Shown here piece after piece: positions 50,301 to 63,129 of a stretch of DNA of 64,000 bases (positions within the stretch are counted from its first letter, which is position 1; every line of letters starts with the position of its first letter). The DNA is taken from the NCBI GenBank assembly GCA_015657535.1, contig JADHZB010002041.1, forward strand, positions 358 to 64,357. Direction: 5' to 3'. The stretch is from Nephromyces sp. MM_2019 (taxonomy: Eukaryota > Apicomplexa > Aconoidasida > Nephromycida). Made by a program: the position numbers and the translations under genes. The notes beneath the pieces were generated by a model. The model worked only from the letters and a program-made list of their open reading frames with translations. It was not told the DNA's origin and searched no databases.

Positions 50301-53300
50301 AGTTATATTGAAAACAATACCCTGCACTTACTACGGTTGTGGTAAACAAGATTAATTCCCGCCTCAACGCACGTCAAGGCATCTTTTGATAAACAGGATT
50401 TAAAATCGTCCTTCCTATGTAAGGCGTAAGATCTTGCATATTCTCGCGTCAGAAATATTCTTCCTGAGAACTTTTCATCTTGAATGGGCTCAGAAAGTAC
50501 AAATAACTGATGAGTTTCAACAGCTGCGGAGTTCACAATTAGCCCTAAAAAATATGAACATTCATGCTATGGGTAAGCTTCGCAAAAATCAGAGAACGAG
50601 GCCTCCTGAGGTGTTTGCTAACAGACCGTAATATATTCTTTGTTTTTAAAAAAAAAGTTTGGGGAAAAAATGAAAATAAAGCATGAGTGCATAAATTCTC
50701 AAAGCAAGAAGGCAAGCTCGCTGAAGGCAGGTGCCAAAGTGGAGTATGTGTTGCCAATAAAAAAAATAATGGCACGCAAGCCTAGCGTAGTACAATGTAA
50801 TTAAGGCGAAAAAATTTTATCAAAACAGAAAAAACCGACAACTTTTTCAGGTTGCTATAGGAAGAAGTTGAAGGACTTTATTACCAGAAAAAGCTAAGAA
50901 ATTACTATCAAGCATCTTTACCTAAAATACCTTTTAATTGACTTTAAAATTTGCGTTATCTTTTCAATGCTGATGCAGCTTTAACCCCGTTCGTTTTAAT
51001 TTAATGCTTACGTAGTAGCCATGGAGTTTCTTCGGCGCAAGTGTATAAAAGCGGGCTAGGAATTCTATGTGCTCCAACTTCTGTTTTTGCTTCTCTTATA
51101 AACTTCAACAATTGTTGCCTAAGCAGCAAATCTTCACTGCATTTGGGAGGAGGCTGGACATCTCCCATAATGTAAGGCGGGATTACTGTTAGTATCTCGC
51201 CCTGAAGCAATTCATCTGCATAAAAGCAAAAAAATAAATCAAAATATGTGGATATCAATAAAAAGAAATCTTCCAATAAAAAATTAACTTCCTAAACCTC
51301 ATGCTCCCAATTCTGCGCTGGCTGTATCTAAAAACATTAAGCATAATAACCCTTAATATGGAGATACTAACTGTAATTCACGCCGTATATCCACTAAATT
51401 ACGGGACTTTTTTAATATAGTGCATCTATTTGTAGGTCGCGCTGTATTTTTAGAAATTTCGCATGGAAAATTTCCCTATAAATTATTTGTCTTTTTATAA
51501 ATTAAGGTTTGTTTTTCAAAGTATGGCTTTCTAAAGGTAAGGAGATTCCTGAATAAGTTTTTGATCTTTGTTGGACATTTAATAAAGATAATACTTATAT
51601 TCAAATACTAACCTTTGAAATATTCTATTGGTATGCCACGTATTCTCAATAGTTCTTCTGCTTCTGAAAAAAAACAGCTGTATAAATATCCTCTAGTGCA
51701 TATATTCATGCATTCAAAATGAATGAGTTGCCAATTAAAGAGGCTAATTTTTGCTTTATTCACGCGAAAAAACATATTCTACAGGTATAAGCTTTTCACT
51801 GAACACTTCATTATGTCAAGAATATAAGCTTGGGTACCTGAAAATTTTTTGAGCCACAAACCATACAAATAAATCATTCCAGTAATAAGCTTAAAAATTT
51901 ATATGAAGTACATATACTAAAAAGTCCAAATTTAACGAATAAAAGGAATATTGCGCAGCGCTTAAGTTAAAAAAATTTTAATACATTTTCAATTAAATAT
52001 CAAACTAAAACGTAAATTAACTTGTATATAAAATGACTTCATTCAAAAATTTAGATGGTTCCTTCCTAATTTATGAGTTCAGCCAATAATTCGATTGAAG
52101 CAGAGATACAAAACACATGCAGCGTCAGATATTTTACAGGCAAGGAGTTCATAAGTGATGTGAAAACCTTTAATGAATTTTTCGCAGCATTAAAATACGA
52201 TTAATTAGTCCCTGAAAATTGCCTTTTTAAGATAATTATAACGAGTTAAGAACAATTTTATTTGTGGGCTACCACTCCCCAAAACAAAAGTATTTCGGTC
52301 AGAGAGTATCAACAAAATTTCATAATTTCCCGTATTTAATAATAGTATATTTATAAAGTTTTTGCGCTTCAGCTTGGTAGAAAATATAACCTGATTCTTT
52401 TTAAGTATTTTCAAAAAAATTAATAACCTTGCTGAGCTGCTTCTTAAAAAAGCGATAAACTTTTTTAAACAAATTTATCCTCCTTTTGATTATATTGCCA
52501 CATCAAATTCTTGGGCCATCAAAAGTGGCAGGGGTGTGACTCTTTTCCATCAGAATATAAATCAAGTTTAAAAATTTTCAGTAACTGCAGCTAGACAATT
52601 CTAAGTTTAAGTTTCAACCTTGCTACCCAGCAGGCTTTTACCTTCATTCCCTTGATAACGCTCTAGATCCTGCTGGGTGAAGATTCTGCTACTTCCATTG
52701 CGGTTGCCAATTTTTTTAAAGTTCGCTTTATTATAAACTTCACTATTCGCCAAAAAATTTTTGCCAATCCCAAGCGCTGCTTTTGCCTTCTTATGCAGTT
52801 TTACAAATGGCTTTTTAACCAAATTACGAAGCTTGTATGCCTTCCGCGCTACAAAACCGGTTTTCTCTACATAAAAAAATTTGTAAGTGATAAGTTCAAT
52901 TTTTCAATCAGCTAGTTAAAAAATACGAAAGCTTCAAGTGTACTACAAATAAATGTAGTGCAGCCTCTAAGTCATTAGATTACAAAAAATTATGTCAAGA
53001 TAAGCCAACCAAAATATTTTGTTGGATAAATAGTTGTTTTCTATGTTATATCCAAACTATACAAGCGAGTGCAATAAAAAATTTTTTTTGCTTAAATTTT
53101 TAAGCAATAATTTATACTTTTTTGGCTCGCCAATTTTTCCTAGCTAAGCTAAAAATATTACCATTTTATCTTGCCTTAGCATGGGCTAGGCATTTTCTCA
53201 CAAGTCATTCAGCTAATTGTGCTAATAGAAACAAGTAAAAATCAAAGTTTTTTTCATTCATGACTATATAAAATGAAAGCTAGGCACCCTGTTCAACTGA

Positions 53301-56300
53301 AATTATTCCTCTTCAACTTGTTAAAGCCACAAAACTGTCTTCCAAGGGTGCTCGGGCTTTTTTTTTAAATAATAGCCGGAACAAATTTTGGCTTCATTGT
53401 CTAGATTGTTTTATGCTATCGCATAAAAACTAGTGTCTTAAGATCATACGTATGCATCTAACGAAGTCAATTTGTATTTTCAAGTAAAGGTATCACTTAA
53501 ACGATAGAATTTAGCATACCAGATGCTCGAGAGTTTTTTAGTACAACACACCCTGTATATATTGCTACAACCACGGCTGCCTAGATACGTAGAGTTGAAA
53601 GCATAAAAAACTGTAGGTGCTACTATAACCCTTCAATTCATAATCTTACTTTTTAATTCGGACATGAGCAATAATTTATGGGTTGCGTCATTTTTCCAAG
53701 TGCAACTAGCCTCTTTCACATTTTTATCAAGGCTCTTAACCGCAACTGAAACTGCTGGTATGCTTTTTGAGTTGAAGGAAATAAGTTTTTTAAACTCCTT
53801 GTGTGATAAATGTTTATTTAAATCTTTTACAACTTCGTAGTACTCGGCTGTAGCTTGGTCAAGGTCCTTATTATCTTGTGAGGCGAGGAAGAACTCACGG
53901 ACGAGCTTCCAATTTTGAACTAAGCAAGGTATCATAAGAAGGGGATAGAAAAATGATAGTTTATGGGAATAGAAGCGGCATAAATACAAGCCTATATCCA
54001 AGAAATTGCGCTGAAGTTAAGAAATAACTGGAGTCAATCGCAACAGATGCTATTTTTCAGGAGAACGTGGAGCGAAGCTCTTACATTTCATTTGGCTAAC
54101 CCACGCGCGCTACTTTCTTATTTTTTCTGCACTCTAAAGGTCACCTTTAAGTTTGTAGCAATGATAATCCGGAAAGAAACGCCCACTCTCCTCATAAATT
54201 GAGTCTAGACTAGTAGGAGAAGCTTCACTTTTACAGTACTTAATCAGCTGCATCACATTCTCAATAACACCGTATAAGTTTTGTTCTGTCAATATCATCG
54301 AGTATAATATTTGGGACAAATTGAGTAAGGAGGCGCTTCTACTATTCAGATATTGTGACTTCGCTGAATTGTTCTGCCCGTATTTCTTAGCTGTGTTTTT
54401 GAACTTATTCGAACATGCCAAGGCTACTTCTGAAGCTAGCCTTATTACGGTATCATTCTTCTGTGCTTCGGCCGGACCTGCGTAATGTTACCGCAGGGTG
54501 CTTTCATGAATAGCCAAAAATCTTATTTATCAGATTACATGATAATCACGTAAGCACTGATGAGAATATTAAAAATATATAATTCTAAGAGCAATTAGAT
54601 GCCTGTAGTAATACACATTGCTTGAACTATCTGCTATGCTAAACATAAGAAATATTTTTAGTCGCCTAGAGTTGCACGTGAAACAGTGGGGTTGCTACCC
54701 AGTAGCTTTCTCTCACAAGTTAAAAATCGATTTTTATTTCAGCATCCCACATAGTAAAGCATTTAATGCATGGGAGCTTTCAGTTAAACACCGAAAACAG
54801 CGACAGCTGAAAAATGCGCAAATGAATTGCTCAAGCGAATGGAAAAGCTTTTCTGTCGCTGTGAAGTGATTTTTATTCACTGCGTTATGCATTAAAGTAT
54901 ATTTTTTAAAAGATTGAAAATATTAAGGCTTTTAGCCTTCAAAAACTCATTGAATATTTGACTTTCCTGGATTAAGCTTGCCACACATATTCGTATAAGC
55001 AGTTCCCGCCTTGTCAAAATGACTAGGTTAGACGCATGCTAGTGCACGAAGGCATACTAACTCAACCATCACCCACTGAAAAATGACGGAGTTTCTAAGC
55101 AGTTAAACTCAAAAATAGTGTGCAAATATTCCTATACGTCAGCTGTTAGCAATATTAAGTCTTAGGGAAAATAATAAATAACTAAGTTATTATTACCTTG
55201 GAAAAGCAAGTGGAAAAAGAACATTTTCTTAGCCCTTGCAACCATGGGGGACTTCATCGGGTGTGTTCCTGGAGGCAGTCCTTCTGTCATCCACAGTAGA
55301 ACTTGCTGCAAAGTCCAAAGAACCAGATCACTCGCTAGCTCGTCTTCACGGTTTCCACGATCCGTCCTCTCTGAGGTTGCTAGAGGGTTGTGGAAAAACC
55401 TTTCCGCGAAGAACTTTGCTAGGTATTCGTAATACATTATTTTGGAAGCATAGTAGCCACGTTTGAAATATATCTTCTGTTTCGCATTTTTGAGGAATTT
55501 GCGCCAATCGCTATGTAAAGAAGGAATAGGACCACTACCAAAGCTGTATTTACGCTCTAAAGCGTGGGTTAGAAAGTAGCCTGAAGTGTGAAATGAATAA
55601 CAAAAGCAAATTAAAAGCGAAATATTTTCGGCCTCGAACTGATTATCAAAACCTAAGCTTAACTGCGGTAGAAATGAGTCTATAGATTGTTAGGCAGCGC
55701 ATATATATACCATCCAGATAATTGATAAGGAACACGGTGGAGTTGCTGAATTTATATGACCCCTAGTTGGAATATTAAAATGCTCAGATCGAACGCCTTC
55801 TTCACTGTTTTGTAACTAGCCCCTTCTAGTAATCCTAAATTTCCTGGAGCTTTGTGATAAAATTATTAACTTACTCACCTATCTGCATAGATAATGAGGC
55901 CAAGGGTGCCTCAATTATTGGAGTATGCTGTACCTGGCTGCGAGAGCCAAGAAATCTCCAAACGGCGCTGTAAGATGCGTGATTTCGTGAAGTGCGGTGA
56001 TCTATTCCTGAATTATGACTAATGGGCTGAAACGTGCTCCCACCTCCATAAGCCTCAATAGTATTGCTCAGTCCGTCGGCAAGGTTCCTCATTAAGGAAA
56101 TTATGGTATCCCCAGCCGGTACTTCCCAACCAGGGTTGTGAAAATATTTGTTTTCCGATGTAAAAGCAGTTGAGTTGATCTCAATGAGATTTTCAACAAT
56201 TGATATTACATCCTTATGAAAGCAGTGGTTGCGGAAGCACGTGCCGTTATGCATGTCAATATGCTTGAACCCCTTTCTATAATAAAAGTAGTTCTCAAGA

Positions 56301-59300
56301 GCTCCTAATCTCTTCTGTTTTGAGAAGGACATAAATATTCCCATATGGTTGTCCAGGTACCGAATTGAATCAAGATAATTCCAAAGATAGAGCTTTATAA
56401 CTGCAGGAGGCGTGCGGGAGGCGAGTTTATTTCATGCTCATCGTGTTGAGTACCACAGCTTGCAAGCATCATTACCGTGAAATACTTATGTCTGCAGAAT
56501 TGTGCCTTCCTTTTAGTGTAATTATTTCTTAGTGTATTATGAGAATGTATTTGTTAGTATTCTTTCATTTATTCTCATACTTTTTTACCTTGCTGAAGTA
56601 ATGGTTCAAGGATACAATATTGCAGAAAAAACGTCACTACCAATAGATGCTTATTTAATGGCTACAACTACGACGCACCACGGTACCATAATGACATTCA
56701 GTGTTTTAAATCTAACTGTGTTTTTCACCGCAGGATTTTCTCTGGATAAAAATACCCCTCATTGGACGCTACGTGCTATTCTCAGTAAATATTTCCATTC
56801 GATAGTTTACGGTTATTGAACTCATGAAAGTTAAGGCTTAGGTGGGTTATTACCGATAGGATTCGGATACTGAATTTCACCAGCTGCACATACACACTGC
56901 CTTGCTAGGTGAAATTCGCATACATTGAATGAGCTTCAGAGAGCGCTACATTTTGCAATTCGTCCGTTGGCATGATTTGCATGCGCGAGCGTGTGTGTCT
57001 ATTACTAAACTTTGTGATGACTTAAACTTCAAAAACATTTTGAAGCATTAATAAACTATAAGTTAGGTGAACTACGTGTAAGATATGCCATCTATATAAT
57101 AATATGAAGGGCAGGAAATATGTTTTCAAAGCCATTGCAATAATAATTTCCTAGTATGGCTGCAAAACTCCATTACCACTACCTATCGCTATTTTGCCGG
57201 CATTGGATTTACTTGATCGCACCATCTTATATCAGTAGTACCAAAAAGTAATTTTTATTTACTTTCAGAGCTGTTGCCTAAAGACATGTGGAATTCATTG
57301 TACGCACCGGCTTCTATATCATCGATTTGAAACGATATCAAAAGCTCAATGGTAAATTAGTATAAAAGCCCTGGGGGCAGGAGAAATTGCAAGATTGTCC
57401 TTAGAGCTTCCTAAACCTTGCGCATAGGACGTATACAGAATAAAACAAGTTAAGGGGAAAGTTCTGGCCATGCACCTACTGCATGAAATCAATTCATAAA
57501 AAGCGGAGTATAGCATGTTTGCAACAATACGATGATACGTCTTCCCTAGGTGCCATGTATAATATGAAGGTAAGCTTTCAAGTTAATTAATAATTTCAGA
57601 TGGGAAAGCAATTGCTTTGTCTTTTACCTTCTAACTCCTTGAAATGAGAGTCACCCTTGAAGAAAGTTGCTAGGTCTGAACGAGCATACTTTGAGGAGAT
57701 CAATCGTTTCCAGCAGCCTCCTCGGCATTGGAACCAGTATCCTTGGGGAAGGGCTTGAGTGGAAGAAAGAACAAAAAGTTTGTGTGGGTTGTGCAAATGA
57801 AGCCATGCAACTTTCAACACTTTACAACTCAGCTGATTAGATAGATCTTTGGCACGCTTAATGTAATTATAATACGATATAACTTCCTGCCCAAGTTCAG
57901 TTACCGAGTGAATTCGAATATAATAAACGTTCATTGCCCTTTTATCATTATTTCTATTAGACTTTGGAAAGCCGAGTATTTATCGTATAAAGGAGTCAGC
58001 ATCTTCAGCAGAAAAAAGACGTCACAATGACATGACTGAAGCACATTTCTAATGCTTGCCACAAGATGCGTTGCGAAATGTGAGCTGGATGGACATTAAC
58101 TGCCCTTAGAATAAGAGGTACTATTAGTCCAAGTTGTACGCTTAAGTAGTGCGGCATCTTTCGTCGATAAACTCGATGCTATTGTGCCAGATATATAATA
58201 TTTGAATGACTGCTACAGGTCTCTGATTACGTCTTACCGTTATCTGTAACTGCCAATTTGTCTAACTATTATGTTTACTCTTTAATTCTTTAGGCTGTCA
58301 TAGCAAGCTTTTTAGCATTGCTAAATATTCCATACCTGCAGCCTTTTGATTTCCTTCTTCCATTGATATTAGCATATTGTCCCTCATGATCTTTGCGTGT
58401 TCCCCGATACCTGAAATGAGTTTTTATTTGATGAAGAAATAATATGCTAAATAGGTCCCCAAGGAAAACGCACCAGGTTCACTAAAATAAAAAATTGTAG
58501 ATTTATCTTTGCATTAAAACTATACTGATTTCATACGTAGCAATGTTTTTAAAGGAATCCGGAGGAGCTTAAGTTTTCCACTTTTTTTGAAAGAATACTA
58601 TCCCTGTCTAATGAGCTAGCTACTACTCCCAATTATTTTATTCTTCATTCAACAATATAACTGAATCTCATGGAGACACAGGAAAAAAATTTTTTCTGGC
58701 GGTTTTTTCTAGTTATTTCCTTTCGCTGTCATCATTTTTTTTTTCCTTGCTGGATCTCTCTTACCTTCATTAAAATCTTTCACGTCTTCCAGGAAACTTG
58801 ATGCGGCTTTGTTGTAAGCACTCACTCTTTCTGGGCTCCTATCAAGTCGTTCGAGATTGAAGAGATGGCGCTCGGACCACTCATTCGGATATGCTATCTT
58901 TTGATAGTAATCCACCAAAATAGCCGAGAAGAAGCAGTTTGAAGAAGCAAGGTCGAAGAAGCTTAGGTTTTTGTAATGACTGAGAATACCAGGATGAGGT
59001 GCATATCCCTTCTTGATTATGAATTCCATGCTCTCTAATTCTGTTTTAGGGGGAATTAGGCAAAAGTGGAAAATATCTATTGGCAAAGTATAGAATTTGT
59101 AAGCTGGAGTCGAATAGCATCAGAAGTATAATATTAGGCAATGTATTCAGTGAGGTAATAAGCTGAAAATATTAGCTACAGTTTAAATCACAAAGATCCT
59201 GTTTTCTTTTTCGTTTTTGGCTATCGATTAGAACATTAAGCTATCTGATTGTTCCATATTCCAATACTGAAAATAGTCCTGATAACTACACGTTTATTGC

Positions 59301-62300
59301 ATCTCGCTGTATTAATGTATAATGTACTTTTTTTTATAGTGTATCTTCAAAAAATGCGGCCATAGTCCGTGATTTTCATACTCACTTCTTTCACATATAG
59401 GTAAAATTCTTATCAGAGTCTTATACTCATATGTGTTGCTTTAAGGGCAGCATTCTTTATTTTATCAGTTTTTTTGTGCCTGCTCATGTGTTAAAAGTTT
59501 TTTAGCGGCAAGCAAGTTATTCGTGTTTCGTCAAATTTTCTCCTGCTTATGCGTAGCATATATACGTGAGGTGCTTGACTCCGTTATTAGTGCAAAAATG
59601 GTGAACTAGTACTTGCCATGTCCTTTCCAAATCTATTTTTTGATGTAAATTATCACAGTTTTCATTAGATTGCTTGCATTGAATAAGATATTATCCGCTT
59701 CTCTCCGCTTCTTATTGAGCATACCTTTCATGATCCTGGAGGGTTGAAACAGCTGCTTTCCGAATTCTGTATCAAGGTATTGTCTGAGAGGTCTTTTGGA
59801 AGACGATAAGCCAGCCGCATTACCTTTTAGCCCCATTAGCTGGATGTCTAAATAATGCCCTGTGATACAGTTATCGTAGTCATATTCTATATTTAAAACT
59901 CTGTATTTATTGTAGACCCAGTATAACGGTAAGTATAGCGCATCCTAGGCAACTCACGCTGTTATACACAGAAATAGTTCAGCTTTATGGCAACTATGGA
60001 AGTGCAGAATCATCCTATGACTTTTGAAAACAGAATAGCAGGCTGGCAGTGTTGTTGCTTGCCAATTGGAAATTCCACAGAATACCCACTATTTTTGCCT
60101 ATATATAGCGTTTTTTCTTACTCAATTTTACTGTGATAATCGCCAGGGGTGAGAGATCCTTGTAATATTCAGGACTTAGCTTCCCAAGTCGGATAAAGCT
60201 GAAAAGACGAGCTACCTCCTTATCCGCTGCTTCGAGCATCCCTGAATTTATCATTCAGCGCAGAATTGTAGATGGGCGCAGATGTGATTCGTGGAGAGCT
60301 GATTTGAGAAAGTCTCGAGTAAAGTATTCTTGGTGCCTTGCTTCCAAATTAGATATTATTTTAATAGTTTTCATATGTATTCCCTTATAGTAATTCGTTG
60401 TTTCTTAGAAAGTTTGAGTGCATATCGCCTTTTTTCTTACCCTGAGATAAACTAGGGGTGACACTGTCCACGGGTACCGACTGATGGCTGTTACTACCAC
60501 CCTTTGCAGGCTGAATTCTCACTGTGGAATCTTCTTGCTTCATTGTATCCAAGCTGTACAATGTGGGCTGAACGGAGTCGTCGGATATAAGCTTAACTTC
60601 ACCGGTGGCGTCATATTTTCCTGATTGTTAAGTTTGTATTATGTGTGCATTCATCAGTTTTCTCCTTGGAGATCAAAAATGTATTCAAATAATCCTCAGT
60701 AAGGAAAAAGCAATGCAATGTATAATGATGTAGATTACTGCACCAATACTAATAGTGGCTAGTGGTAACCCGGGGAGATAGGGACCTGCATTTCTTTACT
60801 TGAAGTTTAAGGGATTTGTATTCTCATATTCTTTGACACCCTATGCATTATTCGGCGATACAGGCAGTAACATGTAGCTTCAGGGAAATTGATATTTTTC
60901 CGCTAAGGACGAGTGATTATATGAATCACCGCTGAAGTCACCTACAATGCTTGCTTGCAGCTATTACCTTCCCATATATTTGCCGCGGTTTCCAAGGAAG
61001 CCTTATTGTACGCCAGGGAATCAGCTGCAGGAGAGCCACAGTATAAGCTGATTAGTGCCAAAAATTTAGCCTGGGTAACTATTCTTAATAGCAAGAAAAA
61101 TTATATCACCGTCACTCCAAGCATAAATGCTCCGAGGCTTGCAGGTAGTAAACATGCTTTCTGTCGTGCCCCAGCTAATAGCAATTCATTATCACTCTAG
61201 TTTTTCCCCCTTTTCTTGTTTGGTTTTGTTTCATCACTTGCAAGCTATGCACTTAAAATGCTGTAGCTATAAATTATTTTCCTTTGCCAGCGCAGAAAAG
61301 ACCAAAATTTTGATGTGTATTAGCACAGATTTGCATTCGATAGAAAAATTGGTTTGGCTGCTGATGCTTTCACAACAGAAAACAAATGTTTTATCGCATA
61401 AATTATGCCATAAGGCCTCGCAATGAAAGACTCGGTGCCATCGGAGAGTGTTACATTCCTTGCATAGCCATTCTAATAGCGGCTTACTCTCAGTGACTTT
61501 GAAGACATCCTTTTTAATCTTGGTCACAATGTTGTAGTTGAATATTCTCTCGGTAAATACCCTCCACTCCTGCGGATGCGTCCTGGCATATTTTTCACCC
61601 GACTTTGAAACGTTGAGGAATGTTTCATACTGTACTTCTATTGCTGGAGGGGATACATTTTCAGCTCCTTTCACAAAGGCTGCACGCAATTGAAAGAGCT
61701 GATGTGCCGCGCTGTTCTCACTGGAAAAGCAAACATGTTTTACCAAAATCCGGCATAAAAAATCGTACAGCAAGAGGCGTATGCTAAGTCAACCAGTATG
61801 CGTAGCCTTCTCTAAGGCAGTTCTTCCTCCTGTGTACCCAAGTAACGCAGTACGCACTTCTCAATATTCAATTCAGTATATCAGCTTAGGGCTTTACTGT
61901 GTTAGCTCTTGCGATTGCAAGCGAGCCATTCAGTGCATTACATCGAGAAGAACAGGCACGAAAGGCCACTATTAGTATTGAGTGGTAAGTGTCACGTGAT
62001 TTTGGAGCTTTGTTTCTATCAGCTGTATAAAGCAAAGCTAGGTTAGTCTTGCCAATACTCTTGCATAGCTGGTGCATACATTCTTTATTGGATATTTGCA
62101 TTTTCTGTAAATATACTTAGGGTGCCAATTTTTTTGTGTCATCAGCATACGCTGTGTAGCGCTATTCAGGGTGATGATGCTACGTTTATTTTAACATTAA
62201 ATGTTCGTCGAGAACCTCTCGCGGAGATCTCTTCATTCATAAGCAGCGCGATGGAGCGGATAAGATTCACACAAACTTCCTCTATAGGAATACATAAATT

Positions 62301-62451
62301 GGAGAATTGCGGTTAATTCGCTATTATGACATATTGAGAGAACCGTATTGAGAAACCAAGAGTAAGCTTTTACCCTACGTTTCAACTCACCTGAAATACT
62401 CAATTTATTGATGAATAGCACGAGGCTCAATAAGACCGGAAAGTATCTCAT
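47373..62451 (-). CDS. Large secreted protein of unknown family, 20 or more exons, nearly all phase-1 joined
   Basis: Exons in order: 62451-62391, 62281-62184, 62104-61898, 61716-61488, 60620-60441, 60340-60132, 59839-59725, 59040-58765, 58410-58336, 57953-57628, 56400-55879, 55580-55197, 54477-54145, 53919-53650, 52866-52627, 51663-51613, 51215-51012, 50523-50332, 49129-49010, 47767-47373 (TGA). Exon 1 is a signal peptide, MRYFPVLLSLVLFINKLSIS. Total about 1,500 residues. From exon 4 on, nearly every junction is phase 1. One small exon is missing between 58336 and 57953 (phase 1 to 2 needed; candidate near 58170-58220). Exon 6 has an in-frame TGA at 60257-60255. The product is mostly soluble-looking and alpha-helical in character, with local signatures such as GYFLTHALERKYSFGSGPIP, FHNPGWEVPAGDTII and PRLPSHYLMKVSYAI, and a basic Lys-rich stretch in exon 52866-52627. 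No transmembrane segment beyond the signal is obvious. I do not recognise the family. Size and signal peptide would suit an apicomplexan rhoptry or other secretory-organelle protein, which is inference only. Confidence 0.7.
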
Positions 62452-62799
62452 CCTTCCTGATAAGCTTTTCAGCTTCAGTAATTCAGTATTCTGAATAGGC
62501 AACAGTTTTTAAGGAAATTAATAGCAATCAACATTAATTGGACTTGCATCTTACTTTAAATATATCAGCTTAATTATAGCAAAGTAAGCTTGGCAGAACG
62601 TGTAATTCCTGATGTGACAGAAACTCATTCCCTATGCTCTTTCTCAGCATCTTGCCCAGGCAACAAGGGGGCCAAACTACTAGGCCCCTACACATAGGTA
62701 AGGAGCAGTTAGTAGCTATGTACAAGGCCTGCAGTTTCGGCTAAGTTATGTTCCAGCATTAGGTGATTGATTGAGAAATGCATGCACTTAAATCTTTGG

Positions 62800-63129
62800 T
62801 CATTTATAAACAGATGACTGAGTTGTGCCGTCGCTTGCCAGCCTCATGTAAAATATGCATATTCCCGGAGTAGACAAAAAGCCAGTCACGTTATTGTGAA
62901 GACTTTGGTAATTTACACGGAATACCCAGCAGTACATTCTGGTAAGCCTCGGATGAATGAAAATATACAGAATTCTTCCTATTGTTTTCTCAAAGAGTGA
63001 AATTTTGCCGAAGAAATAGGCGTATGTTGCAGTAAGCAACAGTGACAATTGAGTGAAAACGAACTGGCTGAAATCATTCAAAAGCGAATTGTCGCGTTTT
63101 CTCCCACGATTCTCTTGATTCTGCATCAT
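62800..63129 (-). CDS. Candidate ATG-led frame upstream of the secreted-protein gene
   Basis: Opens with MMQNQENRGRKRDNSLLNDF and runs 109 codons to a stop, with a stop just upstream of the ATG. A hydrophobic stretch (QLSLLLTATYAYFFGKISLF) could be a membrane segment. Possible donors (GTATTC, GTAAAT) lie inside it, so it may be a first exon. No family is recognised; it could be a chance frame. Confidence 0.3.
   Translation of the reverse strand: MMQNQENRGRKRDNSLLNDFSQFVFTQLSLLLTATYAYFFGKISLFEKTIGRILYIFIHPRLTRMYCWVFRVNYQSLHNNVTGFLSTPGICIFYMRLASDGTTQSSVYK

Noticed and set aside
58171..58216. Small exon that would bridge phase 1 to phase 2 in the large secreted gene
   Set aside because: A frame after cagagacctgtag with a GTTTAT donor would fit, but the donor is weak, so it is mentioned rather than included in the model.
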